From the NCBI GenBank assembly GCA_040218445.1, contig JAVJRK010000010.1, positions 248,001-312,000 of the forward strand: a DNA stretch of 64,000 nt, given 5' to 3'. This document shows positions 43,288-51,937 of the stretch, in pieces. A program made the translations under genes and the position numbers. Numbering within the stretch: the first letter of the stretch is position 1; each line of letters opens with the position of its first letter. Below the pieces are notes generated by a model, which saw nothing but the letters and a program-made list of their open reading frames with translations, was not told the DNA's origin and searched no databases. The stretch comes from UBA1479 sp040218445 (GTDB lineage Bacteria > Pseudomonadota > Alphaproteobacteria > Rhodospirillales > Casp-alpha2).

Positions 43288-43312
43288 GCGGTGCAAAATA
43301 CATCGCTGCACT
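43288..43312. promoter_or_regulatory. PhaR-like palindromes upstream of the MaoC hydratase
   Basis: TTGC-GGT-GCAA at 43286-43296 and the nearby CTGCACTGC at 43305-43313 resemble the TTGC/CTGC-GCAA/GCAG sites recognised by PhaR in alphaproteobacteria. A wider inverted pair, AATACATCG (43297-43305) and CGATGTATT (43349-43357), brackets the start region of the MaoC gene. Confidence 0.4.
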
Positions 43313-43370
43313 GCGGTATCGGCGGTGCCCGGCACAAAACCAATCCAACGATGTATTGGAGCGCGTAAAA

Positions 43371-43826
43371 ATGGACACCCACGCCGTCAACGCCGTCGAC
43401 AAATTGCACGGCTTTTATTTCGAAGATCTGGAAGTCGGTCAAAGCGATGAATATTCGCGCACCATTTCCGAATCCGACATCCTTGTTTTCGCGGGCGTGT
43501 CCGGCGACACCAACCCGGTTCACCTGAACCATGAATTCGCATCGGAAACCATGTTCGAAGGCTGCATTGCCCACGGCCTTCTGACGGCAAGCTACATTTC
43601 CACCGTGATCGGCACCAAGATGCCGGGCCCCGGCTGCATCTATGTGGGCCAGACCTTGAAGTTCAAGGCCCCGGTCAAAGCCGGTGACACGGTCACGGCG
43701 CGGGCCACGATCCTGGAAAAGTTCGACGACAAGAACTTCGTCAAAATCCAGACCCAATGCCTGGTCGGCGACAAGGTGGTGCTCGACGGCGAAGCCACCA
43801 TCATGGTCCCGTCGCGCAACAACTGA
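43371..43826 (+). CDS. MaoC family dehydratase ((R)-specific enoyl-CoA hydratase type)
   Basis: 151 residues from the ATG at 43371 (GGAG nine bases upstream; an in-frame start at 43356 is less well placed). The hot-dog fold hydratase motif FAGVSGDTNPVHLNHEFA contains the catalytic Asp and His. GCIAHGLLTASYISTVIG and APVKAGDTVTARATI complete the fold. By family it hydrates short enoyl-CoA to (R)-3-hydroxyacyl-CoA, the PhaJ route into polyhydroxyalkanoate. It precedes ribF by 58 bases and may lie at the head of the ribF-ileS-lspA transcript. Confidence 0.88.
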   Translation: MDTHAVNAVDKLHGFYFEDLEVGQSDEYSRTISESDILVFAGVSGDTNPVHLNHEFASETMFEGCIAHGLLTASYISTVIGTKMPGPGCIYVGQTLKFKAPVKAGDTVTARATILEKFDDKNFVKIQTQCLVGDKVVLDGEATIMVPSRNN

Positions 43827-43884
43827 TCCCCGCCATAAGCCAGGGTTGACCGGGCGCGTGGCCACGGGCACTTTCACCGGCGTT

Positions 43885-44859
43885 ATGCGGGTTTTTCGTC
43901 ATTATCAGAACATTCCGGCCGAGGCCCGGGGCGCGGTTGTCGCCATCGGCAATTTCGACGGCGTGCACCTGGGCCACCGCGCCGTGATCGGCGAAGCCGG
44001 TGCCATCGCCCATGCCACGGCCCGGCCGTGGGGTGTGTTGACGTTCGAACCCCATCCCCGCGCCTTTTTCGCGCCGGATACCCCGCCCTTCCGCCTGACA
44101 CCGTTCCATGCCAAGGCGCGGCAGATTTTCGGCCTGGGCGTGGACAGTATTTTCGTGCAGCAGTTCAACAGGGCCTTTTCGTCCCTGACCGCCGAACAGT
44201 TCATCGAAACCGTGCTGGTCCAGGGCCTGGGCGCCCGCCACGTGGTCTGCGGCTATGATTTCGTGTTCGGCAAGGGCCGCGGCGGCAATTGCGAGATGCT
44301 GTTGGCTTTCGGCAAGAAGCTGGGGTTCGATTTCACGGCTGTACGCGCCCAGACCTTCGCGGGCGGGGACAGCGCCGAAACCGCCTATTCCTCGACCGGC
44401 GTGCGCGAGGCCTTACAGGCGGGCAACCCGCAGGAAGCCGCCCGCATCCTGGGCCGGCCATTCGAAATCGAAGGCCGCGTTATCCGGGGCGACCAGCGTG
44501 GCCGGACCATCGGCTTTCCCACGGCGAACCTGGCATTGGGAACCTACCAGCGCCCGGCCCGGGGCGTTTACGCCGTGCGGGTGCGGGTCGACGACGGCGG
44601 GAAATCCCAGGAATTCACCGGCGTCGCCAACCTTGGAAAGCGCCCGACCTTCGCCGGCGAAGCCGATCTGCTGGAGGTCTTTTTGTTCGATTTTACCGGC
44701 GATCTGTACGGCAAACGCCTGGGCATCGGATTGATCGATTTCCTGCGCCCGGAAAAGAAGTTTGACGGCATCGACCAATTAAAGGCACAAATCGCCGCGG
44801 ACAGCGCCCAGGCGCAAGAAATCCTGGCCCGGCAAACAGTATCGAAACACGAAAAATGA
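43885..44859 (+). CDS. ribF: Bifunctional riboflavin kinase / FAD synthetase
   Basis: 324 residues from the ATG at 43885; a GTG at 43858 is an alternative. It phosphorylates riboflavin to FMN and adenylates FMN to FAD. The FAD-synthetase part has VVAIGNFDGVHLGHRAVI and FEPHPRAFFAP, then VCGYDFVFGKGRGGN and SSTGVREALQAG. The kinase part has IRGDQRGRTIGFPTANLAL with the PTAN flavin site. No FMN riboswitch is recognisable upstream. The stop overlaps the ileS start (ATGA). Confidence 0.95.
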   Translation: MRVFRHYQNIPAEARGAVVAIGNFDGVHLGHRAVIGEAGAIAHATARPWGVLTFEPHPRAFFAPDTPPFRLTPFHAKARQIFGLGVDSIFVQQFNRAFSSLTAEQFIETVLVQGLGARHVVCGYDFVFGKGRGGNCEMLLAFGKKLGFDFTAVRAQTFAGGDSAETAYSSTGVREALQAGNPQEAARILGRPFEIEGRVIRGDQRGRTIGFPTANLALGTYQRPARGVYAVRVRVDDGGKSQEFTGVANLGKRPTFAGEADLLEVFLFDFTGDLYGKRLGIGLIDFLRPEKKFDGIDQLKAQIAADSAQAQEILARQTVSKHEK

Positions 44860-47768
44860 CCGTTGATTACAAATCGACCGTATTCCTTCCCCGGACCGAC
44901 TTTCCCATGAAGGCCGGCCTGGCCCAGAAGGAACCGGGCATCATCGAGAACTGGGAACAGGTGCGCCTGTACGACCTGTTGCGCGAGGACGCCAAGGGGC
45001 GCCCGCCCTTCGTCCTGCACGACGGCCCGCCCTATGCCAACGGCAACCTGCACATCGGCCATGCCCTGAACAAGATCTTGAAGGACGTGATCGTGCGCGC
45101 CCAGCAGATGATGGGCAAGAACGCCAATTACGTTCCCGGCTGGGACTGCCACGGCCTGCCGATCGAATGGAAGATCGAAGAACAGTACCGCGCCAAGGGC
45201 CAGGACAAGGACGAGGTTCCGGTGGTCGAATTCCGCCGTGAATGCCGCGATTTCGCCGACCACTGGATCGGCGTGCAGCGCGACGAGTTCAAGCGCCTGG
45301 GCGTGGTCGGCGATTGGGACAAACCCTATACCACCATGGCCTATGCGGCCGAAGCGCAGATCGCCCGCGAACTTTTGAAGTTCCTGGACAACGGGTTGCT
45401 GTACCGCGGCTCCAAACCGGTCATGTGGTCGGTGGTTGAAAAGACGGCCTTGGCCGAGGCCGAAGTCGAATACCACGACCATGAATCCGACACCATCTGG
45501 GTCAAGTTCCCGGTGACGAAGGGCGACGATGGTTTGTCCGATGTCTCGGTCGTGATCTGGACGACCACGCCCTGGACCATCCCCGGCAACCGGGCGATCT
45601 GTTTTTCCAAACGCATCGCATACGGCCTGTATGAAATCACCGAAGCGGCCGACGACAATTGGGCCAAAACCGGCGACAAGCTGATCCTGGCCGATGCCCT
45701 GGCCGCCGACGTGATGAAATCCGCCCGTGTCGTGGCCTTCGAACGCAAACGCGACGTCAATCCAGATTTGCTGGCAACGTTGACCTGCGCCCATCCGCTG
45801 CGCGGTCACGGCGATCACGGCGGCTATGCCTTCGACGTGCCGTTGCTGGACGGCGATCATGTCACGGACGAAACGGGCACCGGCTTCGTCCATACCGCCC
45901 CCGGCCATGGCCGCGAGGATTTCGAGGCCTGGACCGGTTCCGGAAAATTCCTGGCCGAACGCGGGATCGATCCGCACATCCCTTACACGGTCGATGCCGA
46001 TGGCCGCTTCACGGCGGAAGCCCCCGGCTTCGAAGGCGGGCAGGTCATCACCGACAAGGGCAAGAAGGGCGACGCCAATAAGTTGCTGATCGACGCCCTG
46101 CTGACGCAGGGCAAGCTGATCGCGCGCGGCCGCCTGAAACACCAATACCCTCATTCCTGGCGCTCGAAAAAGCCGGTCATCTTCCGCAACACGCCGCAAT
46201 GGTTCATTGCCATGGACCGGGATTTCGATACCCCCGGCGGGAGCGGCGCAAGCACCCTGCGCGATCTGGCGATCGGCGCCATCGGCGACACCCATTTCGT
46301 GCCGGGCGCCGGACAGGCCCGTCTGCATGCCATGATCGAAAATCGCCCCGATTGGGTGATTTCGCGTCAGCGCGCCTGGGGCGTGCCGATCACCGTGTTC
46401 GTACACAAGGAAACGGGCGACCTGCTGCGCGACGAGGCGGTCAATGCGCGCGTCGTCGATGCCTTCGAGGCCGAAGGTGCCGACGCCTGGTATGCATCGG
46501 ATCCTTCGCGCTTCCTGGGCAACGATTACAACGCCGACGATTACGAACAGGTCACCGATATTCTGGACGTGTGGTTCGATTCCGGCTCGACCCATTCCTT
46601 CGTGCTGGAACAGCGCGACGATCTGACCTGGCCGGCATCCCTTTACCTGGAAGGCACGGACCAGCATCGCGGCTGGTTCCATTCAAGCCTGTTGGAATCT
46701 TGTGGCACCCGGGGCCGGGCCCCATATGACGCCGTACTGACCCATGGCTTCGTGATGGCCGAGGACGGGCAGAAAATGTCCAAGTCCCTTGGCAACATCA
46801 CCGCCCCCCAGGATGTGTGCAACCAACATGGTGCCGACATCCTGCGCCTGTGGGTGGTTGGGTCCAACTATTCCGAGGATCTGCGCATCGGGCCGGAAAT
46901 CGTCAAATTCCACGCCGATATCTATCGCCGTTTGCGCAACACCCTGCGCTATCTTCTGGGCAACCTGGACGGCTTCACCCCCGGCGAGCGCATGGACATC
47001 GCCGACATGCCGGAACTGGAGCGCTGGGTTCTGGCGCGCCTGTGGCGGCTCGACAAGATGCTGCGCACGGCCTGCGACAGTTTCGAATTTCATGGTGTAT
47101 TCACGGAACTGCACAATTTCTGCGCGGTCGACCTATCGGCGTTCTATTTCGACATCCGCAAGGACACGCTGTATTGCGACCGGGCCGATTCCGTCGAACG
47201 GCGCGCCGCGCGCACGGTTCTGGACGAACTGTTCAACTGCCTGACGGCATGGCTCGCTCCCTTCCTGTGTTTCACCGCCGAAGAAGCCTGGCAGGCCCGC
47301 CTGGATCAGCCCGATGCGGCCAACAGCGTCCACCGCCGCCAGTTCCCCGATATCCCCGACACCTGGAACGACGAAGCCCTGGAAAACAAGTGGCGCACCG
47401 TGCGACAGGTGCGGCGCGCCGTCACCGGGGCACTGGAACTGGAACGCGCCGAGAAGCGCGTGGGATCATCCCTGCAGGCCCATGTCACCGTGCACGTCAC
47501 GGCGGAACAGGCCGCGGCCTTGGACGGCCTGGACCTTGCGCAAATCTTCATCACCTCATCCGGCGAAATCACGACCGCCCCCGCCCCCGATGGGGCGTTC
47601 ACCATCCCGGAAGCCCCGGGCGTGGCGGTGGTGCCGGTGATGGCCACGGGCGAGAAGTGCGCGCGCTGCTGGAAAGTTCTGGAAGACGTCGGCCAGGATA
47701 CCGATCACCCCACGGTCTGCGCGCGCTGCGCCGATGCCGTGCGCCATTCGCCCCTGGCCGCCGAATAG
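44856..47768 (+). CDS. ileS: Isoleucyl-tRNA synthetase
   Basis: 970 residues, class I. HIGH motif is NLHIGHALNKIL, preceded by PYANG; the KMSKS loop is GQKMSKSLGN. The editing domain (CP1) lies between, with TTTPWTIPGNRAI and GTGFVHTAPGHG. The C-terminal zinc finger CARCW...CARCADAV is present, placing it in the bacterial type-1 group, which is usually sensitive to mupirocin. The ATG overlaps the ribF stop. Confidence 0.98.
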   Translation: MTVDYKSTVFLPRTDFPMKAGLAQKEPGIIENWEQVRLYDLLREDAKGRPPFVLHDGPPYANGNLHIGHALNKILKDVIVRAQQMMGKNANYVPGWDCHGLPIEWKIEEQYRAKGQDKDEVPVVEFRRECRDFADHWIGVQRDEFKRLGVVGDWDKPYTTMAYAAEAQIARELLKFLDNGLLYRGSKPVMWSVVEKTALAEAEVEYHDHESDTIWVKFPVTKGDDGLSDVSVVIWTTTPWTIPGNRAICFSKRIAYGLYEITEAADDNWAKTGDKLILADALAADVMKSARVVAFERKRDVNPDLLATLTCAHPLRGHGDHGGYAFDVPLLDGDHVTDETGTGFVHTAPGHGREDFEAWTGSGKFLAERGIDPHIPYTVDADGRFTAEAPGFEGGQVITDKGKKGDANKLLIDALLTQGKLIARGRLKHQYPHSWRSKKPVIFRNTPQWFIAMDRDFDTPGGSGASTLRDLAIGAIGDTHFVPGAGQARLHAMIENRPDWVISRQRAWGVPITVFVHKETGDLLRDEAVNARVVDAFEAEGADAWYASDPSRFLGNDYNADDYEQVTDILDVWFDSGSTHSFVLEQRDDLTWPASLYLEGTDQHRGWFHSSLLESCGTRGRAPYDAVLTHGFVMAEDGQKMSKSLGNITAPQDVCNQHGADILRLWVVGSNYSEDLRIGPEIVKFHADIYRRLRNTLRYLLGNLDGFTPGERMDIADMPELERWVLARLWRLDKMLRTACDSFEFHGVFTELHNFCAVDLSAFYFDIRKDTLYCDRADSVERRAARTVLDELFNCLTAWLAPFLCFTAEEAWQARLDQPDAANSVHRRQFPDIPDTWNDEALENKWRTVRQVRRAVTGALELERAEKRVGSSLQAHVTVHVTAEQAAALDGLDLAQIFITSSGEITTAPAPDGAFTIPEAPGVAVVPVMATGEKCARCWKVLEDVGQDTDHPTVCARCADAVRHSPLAAE

Positions 47769-47779
47769 GCCCCGCCCTG

Positions 47780-48268
47780 TTGGCCGATCTTCAATCATCC
47801 ATCCGCCGCCAGGGCCTGGGCCTTGCCGTCCTGGTCATCGTTCTGGACCAGCTCAGCAAGTGGTGGATTTTGACGGATATCATGAACCCGCCCCGGGTGA
47901 TCGAGGTTCTGCCCTTCGCCAATATCGTTCTGGTATGGAACCGGGGGGTCAGTTTCGGGCTGTTCAACACGGCATCGGACTATGGCCCCTGGATTTTGTC
48001 CGGTTTGGCCATCGCCATTTCGATTGTCCTTTTGATCTGGCTTTGGCGGGGGACGGAGCGAATCGTCGGCCTGGGTATAGGCCTGATCCTGGGGGGGGCC
48101 ATCGGCAATGTCATCGACCGCCTGATCCATGGCGCCGTTGTCGATTTCGTCGATTTGCACGCAGGCGGCGCCCATTGGCCCGCCTTCAACGTCGCCGACA
48201 GCGCGATCACCGTGGGTGCGGTGCTTTTGGTCCTTGATTCCTTGTTTCACCGGGACAAATCATCGTAG
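47780..48268 (+). CDS. lspA: Lipoprotein signal peptidase (signal peptidase II)
   Basis: 162 residues from TTG at 47780, 11 bases after ileS; no stronger start exists before the conserved region, though the ribosome-binding site is weak and coupling to ileS is likely. Four membrane segments are visible. The two catalytic Asp residues are in GNVIDRLIHG and FNVADSAI. It cleaves signal peptides of diacylated prolipoproteins, such as the DUF3035 lipoprotein encoded next. Confidence 0.94.
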   Translation: MADLQSSIRRQGLGLAVLVIVLDQLSKWWILTDIMNPPRVIEVLPFANIVLVWNRGVSFGLFNTASDYGPWILSGLAIAISIVLLIWLWRGTERIVGLGIGLILGGAIGNVIDRLIHGAVVDFVDLHAGGAHWPAFNVADSAITVGAVLLVLDSLFHRDKSS

Positions 48269-48379
48269 ATTGAGGGCCTTGGCGAGGGACACGTCCCCTG
48301 CCCCGCATTCAGGACTTTGTCCTTGATAAGCGGTCAACCCAATCACGACACGAATTAAACACGGCAAGGCCAGGCAGGC

Positions 48380-48946
48380 ATGAAACGGTTTTCAGCAAAA
48401 GCGACAGGCATCGTCTTTATTCTGGTGGCGGCGCTCAGCCTGGGTGCCTGCGATACCGTGCAGCGCGCCATTTCCGGCGGCAAGAAGGCGCCGGACGAAT
48501 TCGCCGTCTATAAACGCCCGCCCCTGTCACTGCCGCCGGATTATGCCCTGCGTCCGCCCGAGCCGGGACGCGAGCAGCTTGAAACCTACAGCCCGCGCGA
48601 CCAGGCCCGAGCCGCCGTGCTGCGCCGGCCGGTTGAAAGCCAGCCCCTGGGCCGCACCACACCCGGTCTGACCGCTTTGATGAACAAGACCGGGGCAACG
48701 GATGCCGACCCGTCCATCCGCAAGATCGTCGACGAGGAAACCCTGACCCTGTCCGTCGAGGACCGCCGTCTGATCGACAAGCTGATTTTCTGGGTCGACG
48801 ACAAGGAATATCCGGGCACCGTGGTCGATCCTGCGGCCGAACAGCGCCGCCTTCTGGAAACCCAGGCATTGGGCAAGCCCGTCAACGAAGGCAAGACGCC
48901 CGAGATCAAGCGCGAGACGCGCAAAAAAGGCATCCTGGGGTTCTAG
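48380..48946 (+). CDS. DUF3035 lipoprotein
   Basis: 188 residues with an N-terminal lipobox, ALSLGAC, so the mature protein starts with a lipidated Cys at about residue 24 (the following Asp suggests inner-membrane retention in the enteric rule, not certain here). The RPPLSLPPDYALRPP motif is the hallmark of DUF3035, conserved beside lspA in alphaproteobacteria. The C-terminal part is charged. Function unknown; probably envelope maintenance together with the following peptidases. Confidence 0.88.
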   Translation: MKRFSAKATGIVFILVAALSLGACDTVQRAISGGKKAPDEFAVYKRPPLSLPPDYALRPPEPGREQLETYSPRDQARAAVLRRPVESQPLGRTTPGLTALMNKTGATDADPSIRKIVDEETLTLSVEDRRLIDKLIFWVDDKEYPGTVVDPAAEQRRLLETQALGKPVNEGKTPEIKRETRKKGILGF

Positions 48947-49102
48947 AGTCCCGCCATTCGTCATGAACGAACACACGCGCCATGAAAAGGCCGTGATCAC
49001 AGCGACAATCCATTGCCATCATCGGTGCCAACGGCTATGTGTCGACCGCGCCCCTACCCGTCCGCAGACCGCCCGCAACCTGGTTGAGGTCCTGTTCCCG
49101 AC

Positions 49103-50515
49103 ATGATCAAGCGCCCCTTTTCCCACCATCGGCAGCCCTCCCAGCCGGCCCCCATGCCGCGCCGCCCGTTTGCAGGTCAGTTCTTGCCAGCCCTCGTCTT
49201 TGTCCTGGTCCTGGCAATCGGCATCGGCACGGCCCAGGCCAAGGTGTTCAGTCCCGAGACCTTTACCCTGAAAAACGGCATGCAGGTGATCGTGGTTTCC
49301 AACCACCGGGCCCCCGTCGTTACCCATATGGTCTGGTACAAGGTCGGGTCAGCCGATGAACAATCGGGCTATTCCGGGATCGCTCATTTTCTGGAACATC
49401 TGATGTTCAAGGGCACCAAGACCCGCGCACCGGGCGAGTTCTCGAAACTGATTGCGCGCCATGGCGGGCAGGAAAATGCCTTCACATCCTATGACTACAC
49501 CGCCTACCACCAGACCATCGCCCGCGCGCATCTGGAAATGGTCATGGAAATGGAAGCCGACCGCATGACCAATCTGGTCCTGACGGACGAAATCATCGAA
49601 CCGGAACGTCAGGTCGTGCGCGAAGAACGGCGGTCGCGTACGGACAACAACCCGGCCGCGATCCTGGGTGAACATGTGTCCGAAGCCCTGTACCGCAACT
49701 ATCCCTACCGTCGCCCGATCATCGGCTACGATCACGAAATCGTCGCCATGACCCGTCAGAACATCATCGATTTCTACAAGCGTTGGTACGCGCCCAATAA
49801 CGCGATCCTGGTCGTCGCAGGCGACATCACGGCCCAGGAGTTGAAGCCCCTGGCCGAAAAATATTACGGCACCATTCCCGCCGCACCCGAAATCAAACGC
49901 GCGCGCCCGGCCGAACCGCCGCAGGAAGCCTCGCGCATCGTCGCCATGAAACACACCCAGGTGCGCCAGCCTTCATGGCGGCGCTCCTACCTGGCGCCCA
50001 GCTATCTTTACGGCGAGGCACAGCATGCCTATGCCCTGCAGGTTCTGACGGAAATCCTGGGCGGCGGCGGCACGGCACGGCTGTACCGCTCACTGGTCAT
50101 CGACGGCAAACTGGCGGTTTCGGCCGGCAGTTATTACGACGCCGATGCCCTGGGCCCCGGACAGTTCACCGTCTATGCCAGCCCCCGTCCCGGGGTCACC
50201 CTGGGAACGGTGGAGCAGGCCGTCGACGCCGAAATCGGAAAGATCATGGCCCAGGGAGTCACCGAAGACGAGATCGCCCGCGCCAAAAAACGCATGACGG
50301 CCAGTGCCGTTTTCGCCCGCGATTCCTTCACCACCGGGGCCCGCACCTTGGGAGTTGCCCTGGCCGTGGGGCAATCGGTGGATGACGTGGAAGCCTGGCC
50401 GGACCGCATCGCCGCCGTGACCCAGGAACAGATCAAAGCCGCCGCCGAGTACCTGTTCGTCAAGGAGCGGTCGGTCACGGCATTCCTGCTTGAAGACAAG
50501 GAGGGCCGGGAATGA
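49103..50515 (+). CDS. M16 family zinc peptidase, catalytic subunit
   Basis: 470 residues with an N-terminal signal/anchor (hydrophobic about 27-45, ending AQA-K). The inverted zinc motif is HFLEH with the third ligand Glu in VREERRSR and further downstream, so it should be active. Mitochondrial-processing-peptidase-like folds follow with the GGGGTARLYRSLVI glycine loop. The partner subunit lies immediately downstream with a 4-base overlap. Start is uncertain: ATG at 49103 has GAGG 13 bases upstream, and an internal ATG at 49154 is possible. Confidence 0.93.
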   Translation: MIKRPFSHHRQPSQPAPMPRRPFAGQFLPALVFVLVLAIGIGTAQAKVFSPETFTLKNGMQVIVVSNHRAPVVTHMVWYKVGSADEQSGYSGIAHFLEHLMFKGTKTRAPGEFSKLIARHGGQENAFTSYDYTAYHQTIARAHLEMVMEMEADRMTNLVLTDEIIEPERQVVREERRSRTDNNPAAILGEHVSEALYRNYPYRRPIIGYDHEIVAMTRQNIIDFYKRWYAPNNAILVVAGDITAQELKPLAEKYYGTIPAAPEIKRARPAEPPQEASRIVAMKHTQVRQPSWRRSYLAPSYLYGEAQHAYALQVLTEILGGGGTARLYRSLVIDGKLAVSAGSYYDADALGPGQFTVYASPRPGVTLGTVEQAVDAEIGKIMAQGVTEDEIARAKKRMTASAVFARDSFTTGARTLGVALAVGQSVDDVEAWPDRIAAVTQEQIKAAAEYLFVKERSVTAFLLEDKEGRE

Positions 50516-51858
50516 TCCGCTTCACGCATGCCCGGCTTCGCACCTTTACAAGTGCCATTGCGGTCTTTGCCCTGCTGGCCTTTGCCGCCGGGACCGCCCA
50601 GGCGACCAAGATCGAAAAGGTCGTCAGTCCCGGCGGGATCGAAGCCTGGCTGGTCCGGGATCATTTGAACCCCATCATTTCCATGCGCCTGGCCTTTCGT
50701 GGCGGCAGCGCCCTGGACCCCCAGGGCAAGGAAGGCCTGGCCAACATGGTTTCGTCCCTGTTGGACGAAGGGGCCGGCGACCTGGACAGCAAAACCTTTC
50801 AGCAGACGTTGCAGGACAATTCCATCACGCTCCGCTTCGACGAAGGGCGCGACAGCTTTGGCGCGCGCCTGCAGACGCTGACGGAATACCGCGATCTGGC
50901 GTTCGACCTGTTGCGCAAGGCCATGACCGAACCCCGTTTCGATAAGGAACCGGTCGAACGCCTGCGCACCCAGATACTGGCCCAGTTGCGCCACGAACAG
51001 GAACAGGCCGATGCCTTGGCCGGAAAGGCGTTGATGGCATCGCTTTTCCCGAACCACCCTTACGGGCGGCCGACCGGCGGCACCTTGGAAAGCGTGGCCG
51101 CCATCCAGGTCGCCGATCTGCGCCGGTTCGTCGCCGAACGCCTGGCCCGGGACACCCTGGCCATCGGGATTGTCGGCGACATCACACCCGAACAACTGGC
51201 CCCGCTGCTGGACAAGACCTTCGGCGCGCTTCCGGCCCAGGCCGCCCCTTGGAAAATTCCCGACGTCGCGCCCAAGGTCGACGGCCGCACAATCGTGATC
51301 GACAAGCCTTTCAAGCAAAGCAACATCCTGTTCGCCGACCAGGGCCTGAAGCGCAAGGACCCGGATTTCTACGCCGCTTATGTGATGAACCATGTTCTGG
51401 GCGGCGGCGGGTTTACCTCGCGCCTGTATTCCGAGGTTCGCGAGAAACGCGGCCTAGCCTATTCCGTTTACACCTATCTCAGCCCCATGGAACGCTCGGC
51501 CATTTACGTGGGTGGGGCCGGCACGGCCAATGCGCGTGTGTCGGAAACACTCGACGTGTTGCAAAAGGAATGGGCCAAGCTGGCCGAGAACGGCGTGACC
51601 GAGGCCGAACTGACCGCCGCCAAGCAATACCTGACCGGATCGTTTCCCCTACGCTTCACCGCGACGGAGCGAATCGCTTCCATGCTGGTCGGCATGCAGT
51701 TGGAAGACCTGGGCATGGACTACCTGGACAACCGCAACAGCTTTATCGAGGCCGTCGGCATGGACGATATCCGCCGCGTCGCCCGGAAACTCTTGCATCC
51801 GGACAAACTGACCGTGGTCGTCGTGGGCGAGCCCAAGAACGTCAAATCATCCCCCTGA
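50512..51858 (+). CDS. M16 family peptidase-like, non-catalytic subunit
   Basis: 448 residues with a signal peptide (1-30, cleavage after AQA). It lacks the HxxEH motif (the corresponding stretch is NMVSSLLDEGAG), so it is presumably the inactive partner that forms the chamber with the upstream subunit, as in mitochondrial alpha/beta MPP. It keeps the glycine-rich loop GGGGFTSRLYSEVREKRGLAYSVY. Its ATG overlaps the first subunit's stop, so the two are made in step. Confidence 0.93.
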   Translation: MIRFTHARLRTFTSAIAVFALLAFAAGTAQATKIEKVVSPGGIEAWLVRDHLNPIISMRLAFRGGSALDPQGKEGLANMVSSLLDEGAGDLDSKTFQQTLQDNSITLRFDEGRDSFGARLQTLTEYRDLAFDLLRKAMTEPRFDKEPVERLRTQILAQLRHEQEQADALAGKALMASLFPNHPYGRPTGGTLESVAAIQVADLRRFVAERLARDTLAIGIVGDITPEQLAPLLDKTFGALPAQAAPWKIPDVAPKVDGRTIVIDKPFKQSNILFADQGLKRKDPDFYAAYVMNHVLGGGGFTSRLYSEVREKRGLAYSVYTYLSPMERSAIYVGGAGTANARVSETLDVLQKEWAKLAENGVTEAELTAAKQYLTGSFPLRFTATERIASMLVGMQLEDLGMDYLDNRNSFIEAVGMDDIRRVARKLLHPDKLTVVVVGEPKNVKSSP

Positions 51859-51937
51859 TCCGCGGCGTTGGCGGCACTCGACCTGGGTGGTACTCTCCCA
51901 CGCGATATACGTCCCTCCGGGAGGAATCGAGACCTTC

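Noticed and set aside
43212..43877. Upstream extension of the M23 frame on the minus strand
   Set aside because: It is antisense to the MaoC gene; the signal peptide is directly after the GTG at 43211.
43827..43884. FMN riboswitch upstream of ribF
   Set aside because: The gap is only 58 bases and shows none of the conserved RFN-element sequences.
44568..46682. 704-codon minus-strand frame opposite ribF/ileS
   Set aside because: Both ribF and ileS are fully supported by motifs on the plus strand.
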